Source of the DNA: Alphaproteobacteria bacterium
Lineage (GTDB): Bacteria > Pseudomonadota > Alphaproteobacteria > UBA2966
Assembly (NCBI GenBank): GCA_018654745.1
Contig: JABILA010000071.1
Coordinates: 1 to 64,000, forward strand
DNA length: 64,000 nt
Direction: 5' to 3'
Part shown: positions 10,079 to 17,871 of the stretch, piece by piece
How the letters are laid out: every line of letters begins with the position of its first letter
Position numbering within the stretch: the first letter of the stretch is position 1
Position numbers and translations under genes: made by a program
The notes under the pieces: generated by a model
Databases searched by the model: none
What the model was told of the DNA's origin: nothing
Seen by the model: only the letters and a program-made list of their open reading frames with translations

Positions 10079-10220
10079 AATATCTTCCCTGGTTCAGAAT
10101 TAGCAGTCAGCATCGCTGATGCCGCTGTAGATGCAATTATTGGATAACAGTCTAGCTCTTGCCTCGAACAAAACTACTCATGATACAAAATACCGGCCCT
10201 TTTGATAAATCTGAAATACT

Positions 10221-10976
10221 TTAGTTTAACAACAGCCCGGCACCCGATATGGCCAACAGAATCAAAAGCCCGTTTTTGAACTGCGTTTCATCGACCCGCC
10301 GGTAAAGAAAAAAGCCCAGATAACTTCCAGCCAGCATAATCGGAACGGCCAGAACCATGGGGCCAACCAGTTCAGAATGCATTTTTGACTGCAAGCTGTA
10401 CACGCACAAGGTCATGATATGCATGGAGATATTGAAAATCTGGAACGTCGCACGTTGGCGATCCTTGCTCCACTTCATCATGCTGCACCAGATCGTCGGC
10501 AAGATACCTGACAAACCGGCAAAGCCCCCCATCACACCGCCGCCAAAACCCACCAGATACATCGACCAACGCGGCGCATGGTGCAGCCGGGGCAGTCTTC
10601 CGGCGATAAATACCGACACGACGTAGGCAATCAACAAGGCACCTGCAACTTTGCGGAACCAGTAAGGATCAAGGATGTGCAATATGCTGGCACCGATGGG
10701 AGAACCGATCAAACCAAAGCCGATAAAGGGCAAGGCCGCGCGATAATCAATGCTGCGCCATATCCCCGGCAACGTCAGCAATTGCCCAATCAAGGAACAC
10801 AGCACAACCATCTGGGCCAACACCAATGGTGAGATCGTATGGGCCCAGATGCTGAGAGATGCCGCGCCAAAGGCAAAGCCCGCAAAACCGGACGCGAGGG
10901 CTCCGGCGAAAGCACCTGCAAGCACTGCCCAGACAGAGTTGTCCCCTGTCGCGATCAGATCAATCAATAAGTCCAT
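10221..10976 (-). CDS. TauE/SafE family membrane permease
   Basis: This family exports or imports small anions such as sulfite, sulfoacetate or other organic acids. The 251-residue product has about eight hydrophobic segments and two glycine-rich family repeats: FAGALASGFAGFAFGAAS near residue 20 and GFGGGVMGGFAGLSGILP near residue 148. It lies between sugar-acid genes and is followed by denD on the same strand, so a carboxylic-acid substrate is a reasonable inference. The upstream terminator separates it from the diketo-sugar hydrolase gene. Confidence 0.8.
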   Translation of the reverse strand: MDLLIDLIATGDNSVWAVLAGAFAGALASGFAGFAFGAASLSIWAHTISPLVLAQMVVLCSLIGQLLTLPGIWRSIDYRAALPFIGFGLIGSPIGASILHILDPYWFRKVAGALLIAYVVSVFIAGRLPRLHHAPRWSMYLVGFGGGVMGGFAGLSGILPTIWCSMMKWSKDRQRATFQIFNISMHIMTLCVYSLQSKMHSELVGPMVLAVPIMLAGSYLGFFLYRRVDETQFKNGLLILLAISGAGLLLN

Positions 10977-11005
10977 TGTCTGCTCTCACACAATTCCGGA
11001 CACCG

Positions 11006-11033
11006 AAAAAAAGGGGCGTCAGACGCCCCTTTT
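11006..11033 (-). terminator. Rho-independent terminator of the FAH-SDR operon
   Basis: Reading leftward, AGGGGCGTC and GACGCCCCT form a GC-rich hairpin followed by seven T residues (11006-11012 on the plus strand are A). It lies 28 bp past the stop of the FAH hydrolase gene and closes the leftward two-gene operon. Confidence 0.85.
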
Positions 11034-11060
11034 CCGATCTGCAATGATCTTTAGCGGATA

Positions 11061-11903
11061 TCAGGCGTCACGACAAACCTGACGTTGTTCGCCAAGGCCG
11101 GTAATGCCAAGAGTTACGACATCTCCGTTGTGCAGGAATACGGGTGGCTTGAAACCAGCGCCAACACCCGGAGGTGTACCTGTGGAAATAATGTCACCGG
11201 GCTGCAGGGACATACGCTCGCTGAGATAGCTCACGATATGTGCGACCGTAAAGATCATTGTACGGGTGTTGCCGGTCTGGCGACGTTCGCCATTGACGTC
11301 CAGCCACAAATCCAGCTCCTGGGGATTACCAGCGTCGTCTTTTGTCACCATCCACGGGCCGAACGGTCCAAAGGTGTCATGGCTTTTGCCCTTGGTCCAC
11401 TGTCCAGTGCTTTCCGTTTGCAAGGCGCGCTCTGAAACATCATTGGCCAGGCAATATCCGGCCACATAATCCAGTGCATCCGCTTCGGAAACGTATTTTG
11501 CTTCCTTGCCAATGACGACGGCCAGTTCAACTTCCCAGTCTGTTTTCTGGGCGTTGCGTGGCACTTCAATGCCATCGTTAGGACCACAGATAGCACTGGT
11601 GGCCTTCATGAAAACAACAGGCTCTTCCGGGATCGGGTTGTTGGTTTCAATGGCATGGTCGGTGTAGTTCAAACCAATGCAGACGAATTTTCCAACACTG
11701 CCAACGCAGGGTCCCATGCGGACATCAGCAGAAACTTCGGGCAGCGTCGATGTGTCTACGGCCGCGATCTTTGCCAGGCCTTCATCTGACAGAACCGAAC
11801 CGTCGATGTCACCAACAATGCCAGACAGGTCCCGGATCGTCCCGTTCGCATCAAGAATGCCGGGCTTTTCCGAACCGGCTTCGCCATAACGCAATAATTT
11901 CAT
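11061..11903 (-). CDS. FAH-superfamily 2,4-diketo-3-deoxy-sugar-acid hydrolase
   Basis: The 280-residue protein closely resembles hydrolases that split 2,4-diketo-3-deoxy-L-fuconate or -rhamnonate into pyruvate and lactate; databases often call it ureidoglycolate lyase. Visible features are FVCIGLNYTDHAIETN near residue 73, the metal ligands Glu124-x-Glu126 in DWEVELAVV, Asp155 in LANDVSERALQ, and the C-terminal ISTGTPPGVGAG. It follows a ketodeoxy-sugar dehydrogenase gene by 33 bp. Together they would perform the last two steps of a non-phosphorylated diketo-hydrolase route. The exact sugar is not determinable. Confidence 0.8.
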   Translation of the reverse strand: MKLLRYGEAGSEKPGILDANGTIRDLSGIVGDIDGSVLSDEGLAKIAAVDTSTLPEVSADVRMGPCVGSVGKFVCIGLNYTDHAIETNNPIPEEPVVFMKATSAICGPNDGIEVPRNAQKTDWEVELAVVIGKEAKYVSEADALDYVAGYCLANDVSERALQTESTGQWTKGKSHDTFGPFGPWMVTKDDAGNPQELDLWLDVNGERRQTGNTRTMIFTVAHIVSYLSERMSLQPGDIISTGTPPGVGAGFKPPVFLHNGDVVTLGITGLGEQRQVCRDA

Positions 11904-11936
11904 TTTCGTTCTCCGTATTAAAAAGTTAATCGGGTA

Positions 11937-12677
11937 TCAGGTGGTCATGCCACCATCAATAATCATTTCGGTGCCAGTAATGAATTTCGATTCATCACTG
12001 GCCAGGAATAAAGCCAGATCGGCAATCTCGGTTGTCTCACCCAGGCGGCCCATGGGTTGGCGGGAAATAAAATCTTTCCGGGCCTGGACCGGATCATCCA
12101 GCGCGTTAATGCGATCATCCAGAGATGGCGATTGCACCGTACCAGGGCAAATCGAATTACAGCGAACGCCTTGCGCCACAAAATCCCTGGCGATGGACCG
12201 TGTCAGACCAATGACTGCTGCCTTGCTGGCACCATAGGCAAACCGGTTTGGCACCCCGGCAACCGAGCCCGCCACCGATGCAATATTAACGATTGAGCCG
12301 CTGCCGCTTTCCAGCATGGCTGGCAAGAACGACTTGCACATCATGAACATGCTGCGGGCATTCAGACCAAAGGAAAAATCCCAGTCCTTTTCATCGCAAT
12401 CCAGAATGGAGCCGTTATGCACATATCCGGCACAATTCACCAGAATATCCACATGTCCCGTCTTTGCGGCGATGGCCCGAACGGCATCGCTGTCCGTGAC
12501 GTCCAGGGCCGAGGTGTGAATACCGTTCTGACCATCCAGTTCGCCAACCAGCGCACCATTCAGGTCCGTTGCCATGACCTGCGCGCCTTCACTGGCCAGT
12601 TTTTCAGCAATCGCACGACCAATGCCCTGCGCAGCTGCCGTTACAAATGCGGTTTTGCCCGCAACCCGTCCACTCAT
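11937..12677 (-). CDS. SDR family 2-keto-3-deoxy-L-fuconate/rhamnonate 4-dehydrogenase-like
   Basis: This classical short-chain dehydrogenase probably oxidises C4 of a 2-keto-3-deoxy sugar acid with NAD+. The start at 12677 (MSGRVAGKTAFVT) is chosen because AAGGTGG precedes it and it gives the normal 246 residues. Cofactor motif AAAQGIG is at residues 14-20, NCAG at 81-84, and the catalytic triad is Ser134, Tyr148 and Lys152. The C-terminal DGGMTT is typical of the family. It is the first gene of a two-gene operon with the FAH hydrolase and diverges from the UxaA-type dehydratase gene. Confidence 0.82.
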   Translation of the reverse strand: MSGRVAGKTAFVTAAAQGIGRAIAEKLASEGAQVMATDLNGALVGELDGQNGIHTSALDVTDSDAVRAIAAKTGHVDILVNCAGYVHNGSILDCDEKDWDFSFGLNARSMFMMCKSFLPAMLESGSGSIVNIASVAGSVAGVPNRFAYGASKAAVIGLTRSIARDFVAQGVRCNSICPGTVQSPSLDDRINALDDPVQARKDFISRQPMGRLGETTEIADLALFLASDESKFITGTEMIIDGGMTT

Positions 12678-12794
12678 GTCTTGACCACCTTGATCCGAAA
12701 ATACCTGCCAGAGAGACCTGGCAGACATATTTGATTGGGAATGTTTGCTGTTAAATCGCCTTCAACAGCAGAATAACTTGCGTCGTTGCAAAGT

Positions 12795-12817
12795 TATAAT
12801 GTAATTGTCATACAATT
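12795..12817 (+). promoter_or_regulatory. Divergent promoter with FCD-GntR-like operator
   Basis: A perfect TATAAT (12795-12800) is followed three bases later by the perfect palindrome AATTGT-cat-ACAATT (12803-12817). Leftward, TTCCAA and TATAAC with 17-base spacing straddle the same palindrome. The TNGTNNNACNA core is what FadR/FCD-type GntR regulators usually bind, and such a regulator is encoded at 19666-20439. A repressor here would shut both the SDR-FAH and the UxaA transcripts. No good rightward -35 is visible. Confidence 0.55.
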
Positions 12818-12856
12818 GGAAATAACCAATCCAGCATTATGACAGGAGCAACCATC

Positions 12857-14383
12857 TTGACAGATCAAGGCAGCCAAACCGTCCGCTTGAACAGCGCCGA
12901 CAATGTCATCGTTGCACGCAAGGATTTTCCGGCAGGCTTTGCCATCGCCGGAGAAGGTGTCACCACCCTGGCAGAGGTCCCGGCAGGGCACAAAGTCGCC
13001 ACCCAGGCCGTTTCCAACGGGGACGCCATTCGCAAATACGATCAGATCATCGGCTTTGCCAGCGCCGATATCGCCGTCGGCGACCACGTCCACACCCACA
13101 ACTGTAACTTTGCGGACTTTGAGCGTGATTACGCCTTCAGCCAGGATGTGCGCGACAGTGGATTGCTGCCGGACACAGAACGGGCAACCTTCCAGGGCTA
13201 TGTTCGCCCAAACGGTCAGGTTGGCACCCGAAATTACGTCGCCATCGTCAGTACCGTGAATTGCTCGGCCACGGTCTGCAAACGAATTGCGGCGGCCTTT
13301 GAAGGCGACGCCTTGAGCAACTATCCGAACGTGGACGGGGTCTTTGCTGTCACCCACGCCATGGGCTGTGGCGCTGGTGGTGCCGATAATCACGCCCAGA
13401 TGCAGCGAGTGATGTGGGGCTATATCAGTCACGCCAATTGCGCCGGGGTTTTGTTGATCGGTCTTGGCTGTGAAGGCAACCAGATTTCCTTCCTGCTCGA
13501 CGCCTACGGCCTGAAGGCCGGCGACAATTTCCAGCACATGACCATTCAGGATACCGGTGGTACCCGTAAAACCATTGAAGAGGGCGTTGACCGGATCAAG
13601 GCGATGTTGCCGTTGGCCAACGGCTTCAGTCGCCAGACCGTGTCGGCGGAACATATCTCCATGGCTTTGCAGTGTGGTGGCTCGGACGCCTACTCAGGCA
13701 TTACAGCGAACCCCGCCATGGGTGCCGCTGTTGATCTGATCGTCCGCAACGGTGGCACGGGCATTCTCAGCGAAACACCGGAAATTTATGGTGCAGAACA
13801 TTTGCTGACCCGGCGTGCCGTATCAAAGGAAGTCGGTGAAAAACTGATCGAGCGCATCCATTGGTGGGAGGATTACACCACTAAAAATGGCGCAGAAATG
13901 AATAACAATCCCTCCCCTGGCAACAAGGCCGGTGGTCTGACGACAATCCTGGAAAAATCTCTTGGTGCCGCTGCCAAGGGTGGCACAACCAACCTGGTGG
14001 ACGTCTACAAATACGCCGAAAAAGTCACCAAAAAGGGCTTTGTCTTTATGGACAGTCCGGGATATGATCCGGCCTCCATTACAGGTCAGGTTGCTTCCGG
14101 GGCCAATGTTGTTTGCTTTTCTACGGGCCGCGGATCGGTCTTTGGCTACAAACCGGCACCATCAATCAAGCTTGCAACAAACTCCACCATGTACAACCGC
14201 ATGTCAGAAGACATGGACGTAAATTGTGGTGCCATCATTGACGAAGATGTGTCAGTGGCGGAAATGGGGCAACGGATATACGACCTTGTCTTGCGGGTAG
14301 CATCGGGTGAAAAATCCAAGAGTGAAGAGCTTGGATTTGGTGACAACGAATTCATCCCGTGGCAGATCGGCCCCTATTTGTAA
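12857..14383 (+). CDS. UxaA/GarD family altronate/galactarate-type dehydratase
   Basis: Enzymes of this family remove water from aldonic or aldaric acids with an iron centre to give 2-keto-3-deoxy acids. I place the start at the TTG at 12857 because AGGAG lies 8 bases before it; an in-frame ATG at 12839 has no ribosome site. An N-terminal SAF domain (about residues 1-85, ending VHTHNC) is followed by the UxaA domain. Conserved Cys-bearing motifs are VNCSATVC, HAMGCGAGG and GLGCEGNQ. The 508 residues are full length. The XylX-like gene follows 67 bp downstream, so the pair probably forms one transcript in a sugar-acid route. Confidence 0.82.
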   Translation: MTDQGSQTVRLNSADNVIVARKDFPAGFAIAGEGVTTLAEVPAGHKVATQAVSNGDAIRKYDQIIGFASADIAVGDHVHTHNCNFADFERDYAFSQDVRDSGLLPDTERATFQGYVRPNGQVGTRNYVAIVSTVNCSATVCKRIAAAFEGDALSNYPNVDGVFAVTHAMGCGAGGADNHAQMQRVMWGYISHANCAGVLLIGLGCEGNQISFLLDAYGLKAGDNFQHMTIQDTGGTRKTIEEGVDRIKAMLPLANGFSRQTVSAEHISMALQCGGSDAYSGITANPAMGAAVDLIVRNGGTGILSETPEIYGAEHLLTRRAVSKEVGEKLIERIHWWEDYTTKNGAEMNNNPSPGNKAGGLTTILEKSLGAAAKGGTTNLVDVYKYAEKVTKKGFVFMDSPGYDPASITGQVASGANVVCFSTGRGSVFGYKPAPSIKLATNSTMYNRMSEDMDVNCGAIIDEDVSVAEMGQRIYDLVLRVASGEKSKSEELGFGDNEFIPWQIGPYL

Positions 14384-14450
14384 TAATCAGTTTAGCCGTC
14401 CAGAACTCAAAGTGACCCCACACGACGATCCCGGATAAACGGAAGTTATT

Positions 14451-15635
14451 ATGGTTATTGATCTCTCGAACCTGCTGCCAACGGATGGCACCAGTGGCAC
14501 CTTGATTGGACGGGTATGTCTGCCTGCAGCTCATGACAATCCCGGGGGACCAGCACCTGTTGTGATCCGTGAAAGCGGTGTCTTTGATCTAAGTAGTATT
14601 GCGGCCACGGTTTCCTTTTTACTGGAAATGGAAAACCCGGCGGCTGTCGTCGCCAATGCCACAGACCTGCCATTGATCGGAAGCCTTGAAGATATTGCAG
14701 GAAACAGCATTGCTGCGACGTCTGACGGCGACAAACCCCGGCTGCTGGCACCGGTCGATTTACACGCGATCAAAGCCGCCGGTGTGACCTTTGTGAAGTC
14801 CATGCTGGAACGTGTAATCGAAGAACAGGCCAAGGGCGATCCGTCCAAAGCGGCCGGTCTTCGGGATACAATCAACGCTGAAGTTGGCAGTGATCTTGCC
14901 GCGATCAAGCCAGGGTCTGAAGATGCTGAGCGGGTCAAACAAATCCTGATCCAGCGTGGAATGTGGTCGCAGTATCTGGAGGTGGGCATTGGTCCCTACG
15001 CCGAAGTTTTCACCAAGTCCCAGCCCCTTTCGGCGGTTGGTCCCGGTGCCGATGTTGGCCTGCACCCGGAATCCACCTGGAATAATCCGGAACCGGAAGT
15101 CGTCATGATCGTCAATGCCAGGGGCGAAACTCTGGGAGCCACTTTGGGCAACGACGTGAATTTACGGGACTTTGAAGGCCGCAGCGCCCTGTTGCTGGGC
15201 AAGGCCAAGGACAACAACGCCTCCTGTGCCCTGGGTCCTTTCATCCGGTTGTTTGACGACACTTTTGGTATTGACGATGTGCGCCAGACCGTCGTCAAAT
15301 TGCGGGTTGAAGCACCGGATGGTTACCTCCTGGACGACAGCAGCAGCCTCAGCGAAATCAGCCGCGACCCCCTGGACCTGGTGGCCCAGACCATTGGCAA
15401 AAATCATCAATATCCCGATGGCCTGGCCCTGTTCACCGGTACCATGTTCGCACCGGTTCAGGACCGCGACGCACCAGGATCAGGCTTCACGCACAAGCTC
15501 GGTGATGTCGTCACCATTTCTTCTGACAAAATGGGTGCGCTCAGCAACACCGTCACCACCTGCGATCAGGCAGCACCCTGGACCTTCGGCGTCGGCGCAT
15601 TGATGCGGAACCTGTCGGCGCGGGGATTGCTTTAG
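14451..15635 (+). CDS. FAH-superfamily protein, XylX-like 2-keto-3-deoxy-pentonate dehydratase candidate
   Basis: The 394-residue product belongs to the larger FAH branch that includes Caulobacter XylX and archaeal KdaD, which dehydrate 2-keto-3-deoxy-pentonates to 2-oxoglutarate semialdehyde. Metal ligands are Glu214-x-Glu216 in NNPEPEVVMIV and probably Asp235 in GNDVNLRDFEG. GKAKDNNASCALGPFI and ALFTGTMFAP are further family signatures. It is co-directional with the UxaA-type dehydratase. The expected downstream semialdehyde dehydrogenase is not in the window, so the pentonate role remains an inference. Confidence 0.72.
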   Translation: MVIDLSNLLPTDGTSGTLIGRVCLPAAHDNPGGPAPVVIRESGVFDLSSIAATVSFLLEMENPAAVVANATDLPLIGSLEDIAGNSIAATSDGDKPRLLAPVDLHAIKAAGVTFVKSMLERVIEEQAKGDPSKAAGLRDTINAEVGSDLAAIKPGSEDAERVKQILIQRGMWSQYLEVGIGPYAEVFTKSQPLSAVGPGADVGLHPESTWNNPEPEVVMIVNARGETLGATLGNDVNLRDFEGRSALLLGKAKDNNASCALGPFIRLFDDTFGIDDVRQTVVKLRVEAPDGYLLDDSSSLSEISRDPLDLVAQTIGKNHQYPDGLALFTGTMFAPVQDRDAPGSGFTHKLGDVVTISSDKMGALSNTVTTCDQAAPWTFGVGALMRNLSARGLL

Positions 15636-15640
15636 TTATT

Positions 15641-16615
15641 TTATAGACGCTTCCGGGCAGCTTCCAGCAAGGAACGAATTGCCGATCTGTCTTCCTCATT
15701 GTCCGCAGACAACAAACGATCTGTCAGACCTTCGATGGATACGGCGCGGACAGTGGCGGCAGCGGGAGCTGCTTTCATGGCAGATGCCACACCGACTTTT
15801 GGCAATATCGCTGCAACCATTCGCTCGATGGCCTGAAAGATGAAGTCTGTGTTGTAACCGGCGATGATCGCCAATACAGGTGCGCTGAGCTGGACAATCT
15901 CATCGCCCTCTCCGACCGCGATTTCGTGGACGAAGAACATGACAATGCCGCCAGAGGCGAAGCCCAGCAGCATGCGGCTTTTATATTCGGCAATGCGTAA
16001 GGGATTGAAGGTTCGGCTGCTGACGAAGACATGACATTTTGGCAACAGATACAGACAGGCCCCCAGCAATCCATAAATGAAGGGTAGCAAGATATCCAGG
16101 CCCACCTGATACAAGTGCATCTGATAAACCCAGTCCTTTTCAAAACCTGGATCCAGCGGGTACCAGCGTGTTGTCATTTCCTGCAAAAACTCTGTCACAG
16201 CAATAACGATTAGCGCAAAGCCGGTGAACATCCACATTTTGAACGACCAGATCTCGGCTTCCGAGCGCAGTAGACCTGTCCCGAACGAGATGAACGGTCG
16301 ACCGTTCGCCGGATTAGTTGCGCGCAAGGTATCCGCACTGACGGTTTTCATTTTGAGGGATAATTCACAGTATGCCTCGTCAAATCTGATGAGTAGTCGC
16401 TGCAACGACTCTGCCTTGCTCTCAATCCTGGGTACGGTTTCATCCATGACTCCATCGAGCCACAGCTGGATGTCTCGTATGGCCGCAATGATCTGCTGGT
16501 CGACATCGACGCCATTGGCCAAGGCGTAATCCAGCAACAGACCTGCATCGCAAACACGTCTGGCAAGCTTTGCGCTGTTGTTCAATGGCTTGCTATCTTC
16601 ATCAACTGTCGACAT
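15641..16615 (-). CDS. Four-TM membrane protein of unknown function
   Basis: I do not recognise the family. Starting at MSTVDEDSKPLNNS (16615) the product has 324 residues: a soluble, mostly helical N-terminal region of about 130 residues, then hydrophobic segments near residues 137-157, 170-195, 213-233 and 238-258, then a 60-residue cytoplasmic-looking tail. Its start overlaps the end of the exported metallo-beta-lactamase-fold gene by 14 bp, so the two are translationally linked and probably act together at the membrane. An upstream in-frame ATG would extend it and deepen the overlap. No catalytic motif is visible. Confidence 0.6.
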   Translation of the reverse strand: MSTVDEDSKPLNNSAKLARRVCDAGLLLDYALANGVDVDQQIIAAIRDIQLWLDGVMDETVPRIESKAESLQRLLIRFDEAYCELSLKMKTVSADTLRATNPANGRPFISFGTGLLRSEAEIWSFKMWMFTGFALIVIAVTEFLQEMTTRWYPLDPGFEKDWVYQMHLYQVGLDILLPFIYGLLGACLYLLPKCHVFVSSRTFNPLRIAEYKSRMLLGFASGGIVMFFVHEIAVGEGDEIVQLSAPVLAIIAGYNTDFIFQAIERMVAAILPKVGVASAMKAAPAAATVRAVSIEGLTDRLLSADNEEDRSAIRSLLEAARKRL

Positions 16616-17726
16616 GTACTGGCTTCCTTCTGTGACTGGAACAGGATTCAGACGAGGGAACGGTTGCCGCAGCGGCTGGTGATATCGCACCATCTGTCAG
16701 ATATTCATCGCCATTAACCGAAAAATGCTTGCCATCAGATCGAAGTACAATGTGCTTTTTGACCACCGACACCAAAGCCTTGTCCTTCGCAGTTAAACCA
16801 CCATCTGTCTCACCTTTGTTGGTCGCATAGGCGGCCTTTAATCCGCCTGGCGAGATATTATGCAAACGATCCAGAACATCCCGCGTGGGGTGATGGTATT
16901 TTGTGTTTGGATAACCATCGCCTGCTGAAATAAAAGCGACCTGGGGCTGCAACGTTTTCAGGAAATATTTGTTCGAACTGGTCGAACTACCATGGTGACT
17001 GAGGCGCAAGGCATCTACATGCCCAACTTTGTCAGCGACCGGCGTTTCCATGTTTTCAGTTATTTTTTCACCCGAGGGACCGCCACCAGTCAGGTCTCCA
17101 CCAATAAAATAGTCGAACGTGCCATGGGTAATAACCAGCGCGATGCTGGCCCCGTTCTCATCAAGACGTGGCCGGTACTGATCTTCACCAGCACCTGACA
17201 CGCATCCGTTGGAGGCCACAATGCTGACGATAACGCCGTCCCCCAGATCAATGATGCCACGGCCGGTTGGCGTCGCTTCGCGCGTGATTTCCAACCCTGC
17301 TGCCTGGACATAATCAGCGTATCGGGTGTCGTTGCCTTTCTCCGTTTTCAGAGGCCGGGGCTTCAACGGACCGGAGCTGCCGGTATCCAGGATTTGTCCG
17401 GGTGGCATTTTCAGAAACTTCAGGACTTCGTCCAACCCGCCAATGTGATCAGAGTCGTAGTGTGTCGCAATTACATAGTCGAGATGTTGGATACCGAGTT
17501 TCTCCAACAACGGCACGACAACTTTTTTGCCCTTACCATTTTGGCCGCCATCAACCAGCATGGTTTTTCCGGATGGCGAAATAATCAGCGTTGAATCACC
17601 CTGGCCAACATCAATGTGGATGATTTCAAGGTCGTTTTTTTCTGCCGCGCTGGCACTGGTTACGGCCAACCCGGTCGCCAGGATCGACACAACGCAATAT
17701 ATCCATATACGTGCTATAATCATCAT
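16602..17726 (-). CDS. Exported ComEC/Rec2-like metallo-beta-lactamase-fold hydrolase
   Basis: The 374-residue product has an N-terminal signal sequence (hydrophobic to about residue 22, cleavage likely after ASA near residue 27), so the catalytic domain faces the periplasm. Metal ligands are clear in THYDSDHIGG: His89, Asp91, Asp93 and His94, with DVGQGDSTLI at residues 39-48 and LSHHGSSTSSNK further on. This is the hydrolase domain seen at the end of the DNA-uptake protein ComEC, but without its membrane channel. Standalone versions may act on nucleic acids or phosphodiesters. It overlaps the four-TM gene downstream, and that pairing is the main clue to function. Confidence 0.82.
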   Translation of the reverse strand: MMIIARIWIYCVVSILATGLAVTSASAAEKNDLEIIHIDVGQGDSTLIISPSGKTMLVDGGQNGKGKKVVVPLLEKLGIQHLDYVIATHYDSDHIGGLDEVLKFLKMPPGQILDTGSSGPLKPRPLKTEKGNDTRYADYVQAAGLEITREATPTGRGIIDLGDGVIVSIVASNGCVSGAGEDQYRPRLDENGASIALVITHGTFDYFIGGDLTGGGPSGEKITENMETPVADKVGHVDALRLSHHGSSTSSNKYFLKTLQPQVAFISAGDGYPNTKYHHPTRDVLDRLHNISPGGLKAAYATNKGETDGGLTAKDKALVSVVKKHIVLRSDGKHFSVNGDEYLTDGAISPAAAATVPSSESCSSHRRKPVHVDS

Positions 17727-17753
17727 ACCACCTATTATTGGCTGTGATATAGC

Positions 17754-17793
17754 AGAATATATATATTTGGTTGCAAGTCAAAATTTTTGCAAC
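17754..17793 (-). promoter_or_regulatory. Predicted promoter and inverted repeat upstream of the MBL gene
   Basis: Reading leftward, TTGACT (17776-17781) and TATTCT (17754-17759) are 16 bases apart, 28 bp before the start of the MBL-fold gene. The -35 lies beside a 7-bp inverted repeat, GTTGCAA (17770-17776) and TTGCAAC (17787-17793), which could be an operator. The region is strongly AT-rich compared with its surroundings. Confidence 0.45.
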
Positions 17794-17811
17794 TAAACGG
17801 ATATTTTCAAC

Positions 17812-17845
17812 AAAAAAGGCATGTCCCAAAGATACGGCACATGCC
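17812..17845 (-). terminator. Rho-independent terminator of the IlvD/Edd dehydratase gene
   Basis: Reading leftward, GGCATGT and ACATGCC form a stem around a 14-base loop and are followed by a run of T residues. It lies 27 bp past the dehydratase stop and before the promoter of the MBL gene. Confidence 0.8.
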
Positions 17846-17871
17846 CTTCAAGCTATTGATATAAAAACGTT

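Noticed and set aside
10079-10220. Fifth operator copy near CATGATACAAAA upstream of the DenD-like gene
   Set aside because: Only one half-site resembles the palindrome and the other arm does not pair, so it is within chance expectation for an AT-rich gap.
12794-13654. A 286-codon leftward frame overlapping the UxaA-type gene
   Set aside because: It is antisense to well-conserved dehydratase motifs, and a second leftward gene would also displace the divergent promoter and operator.
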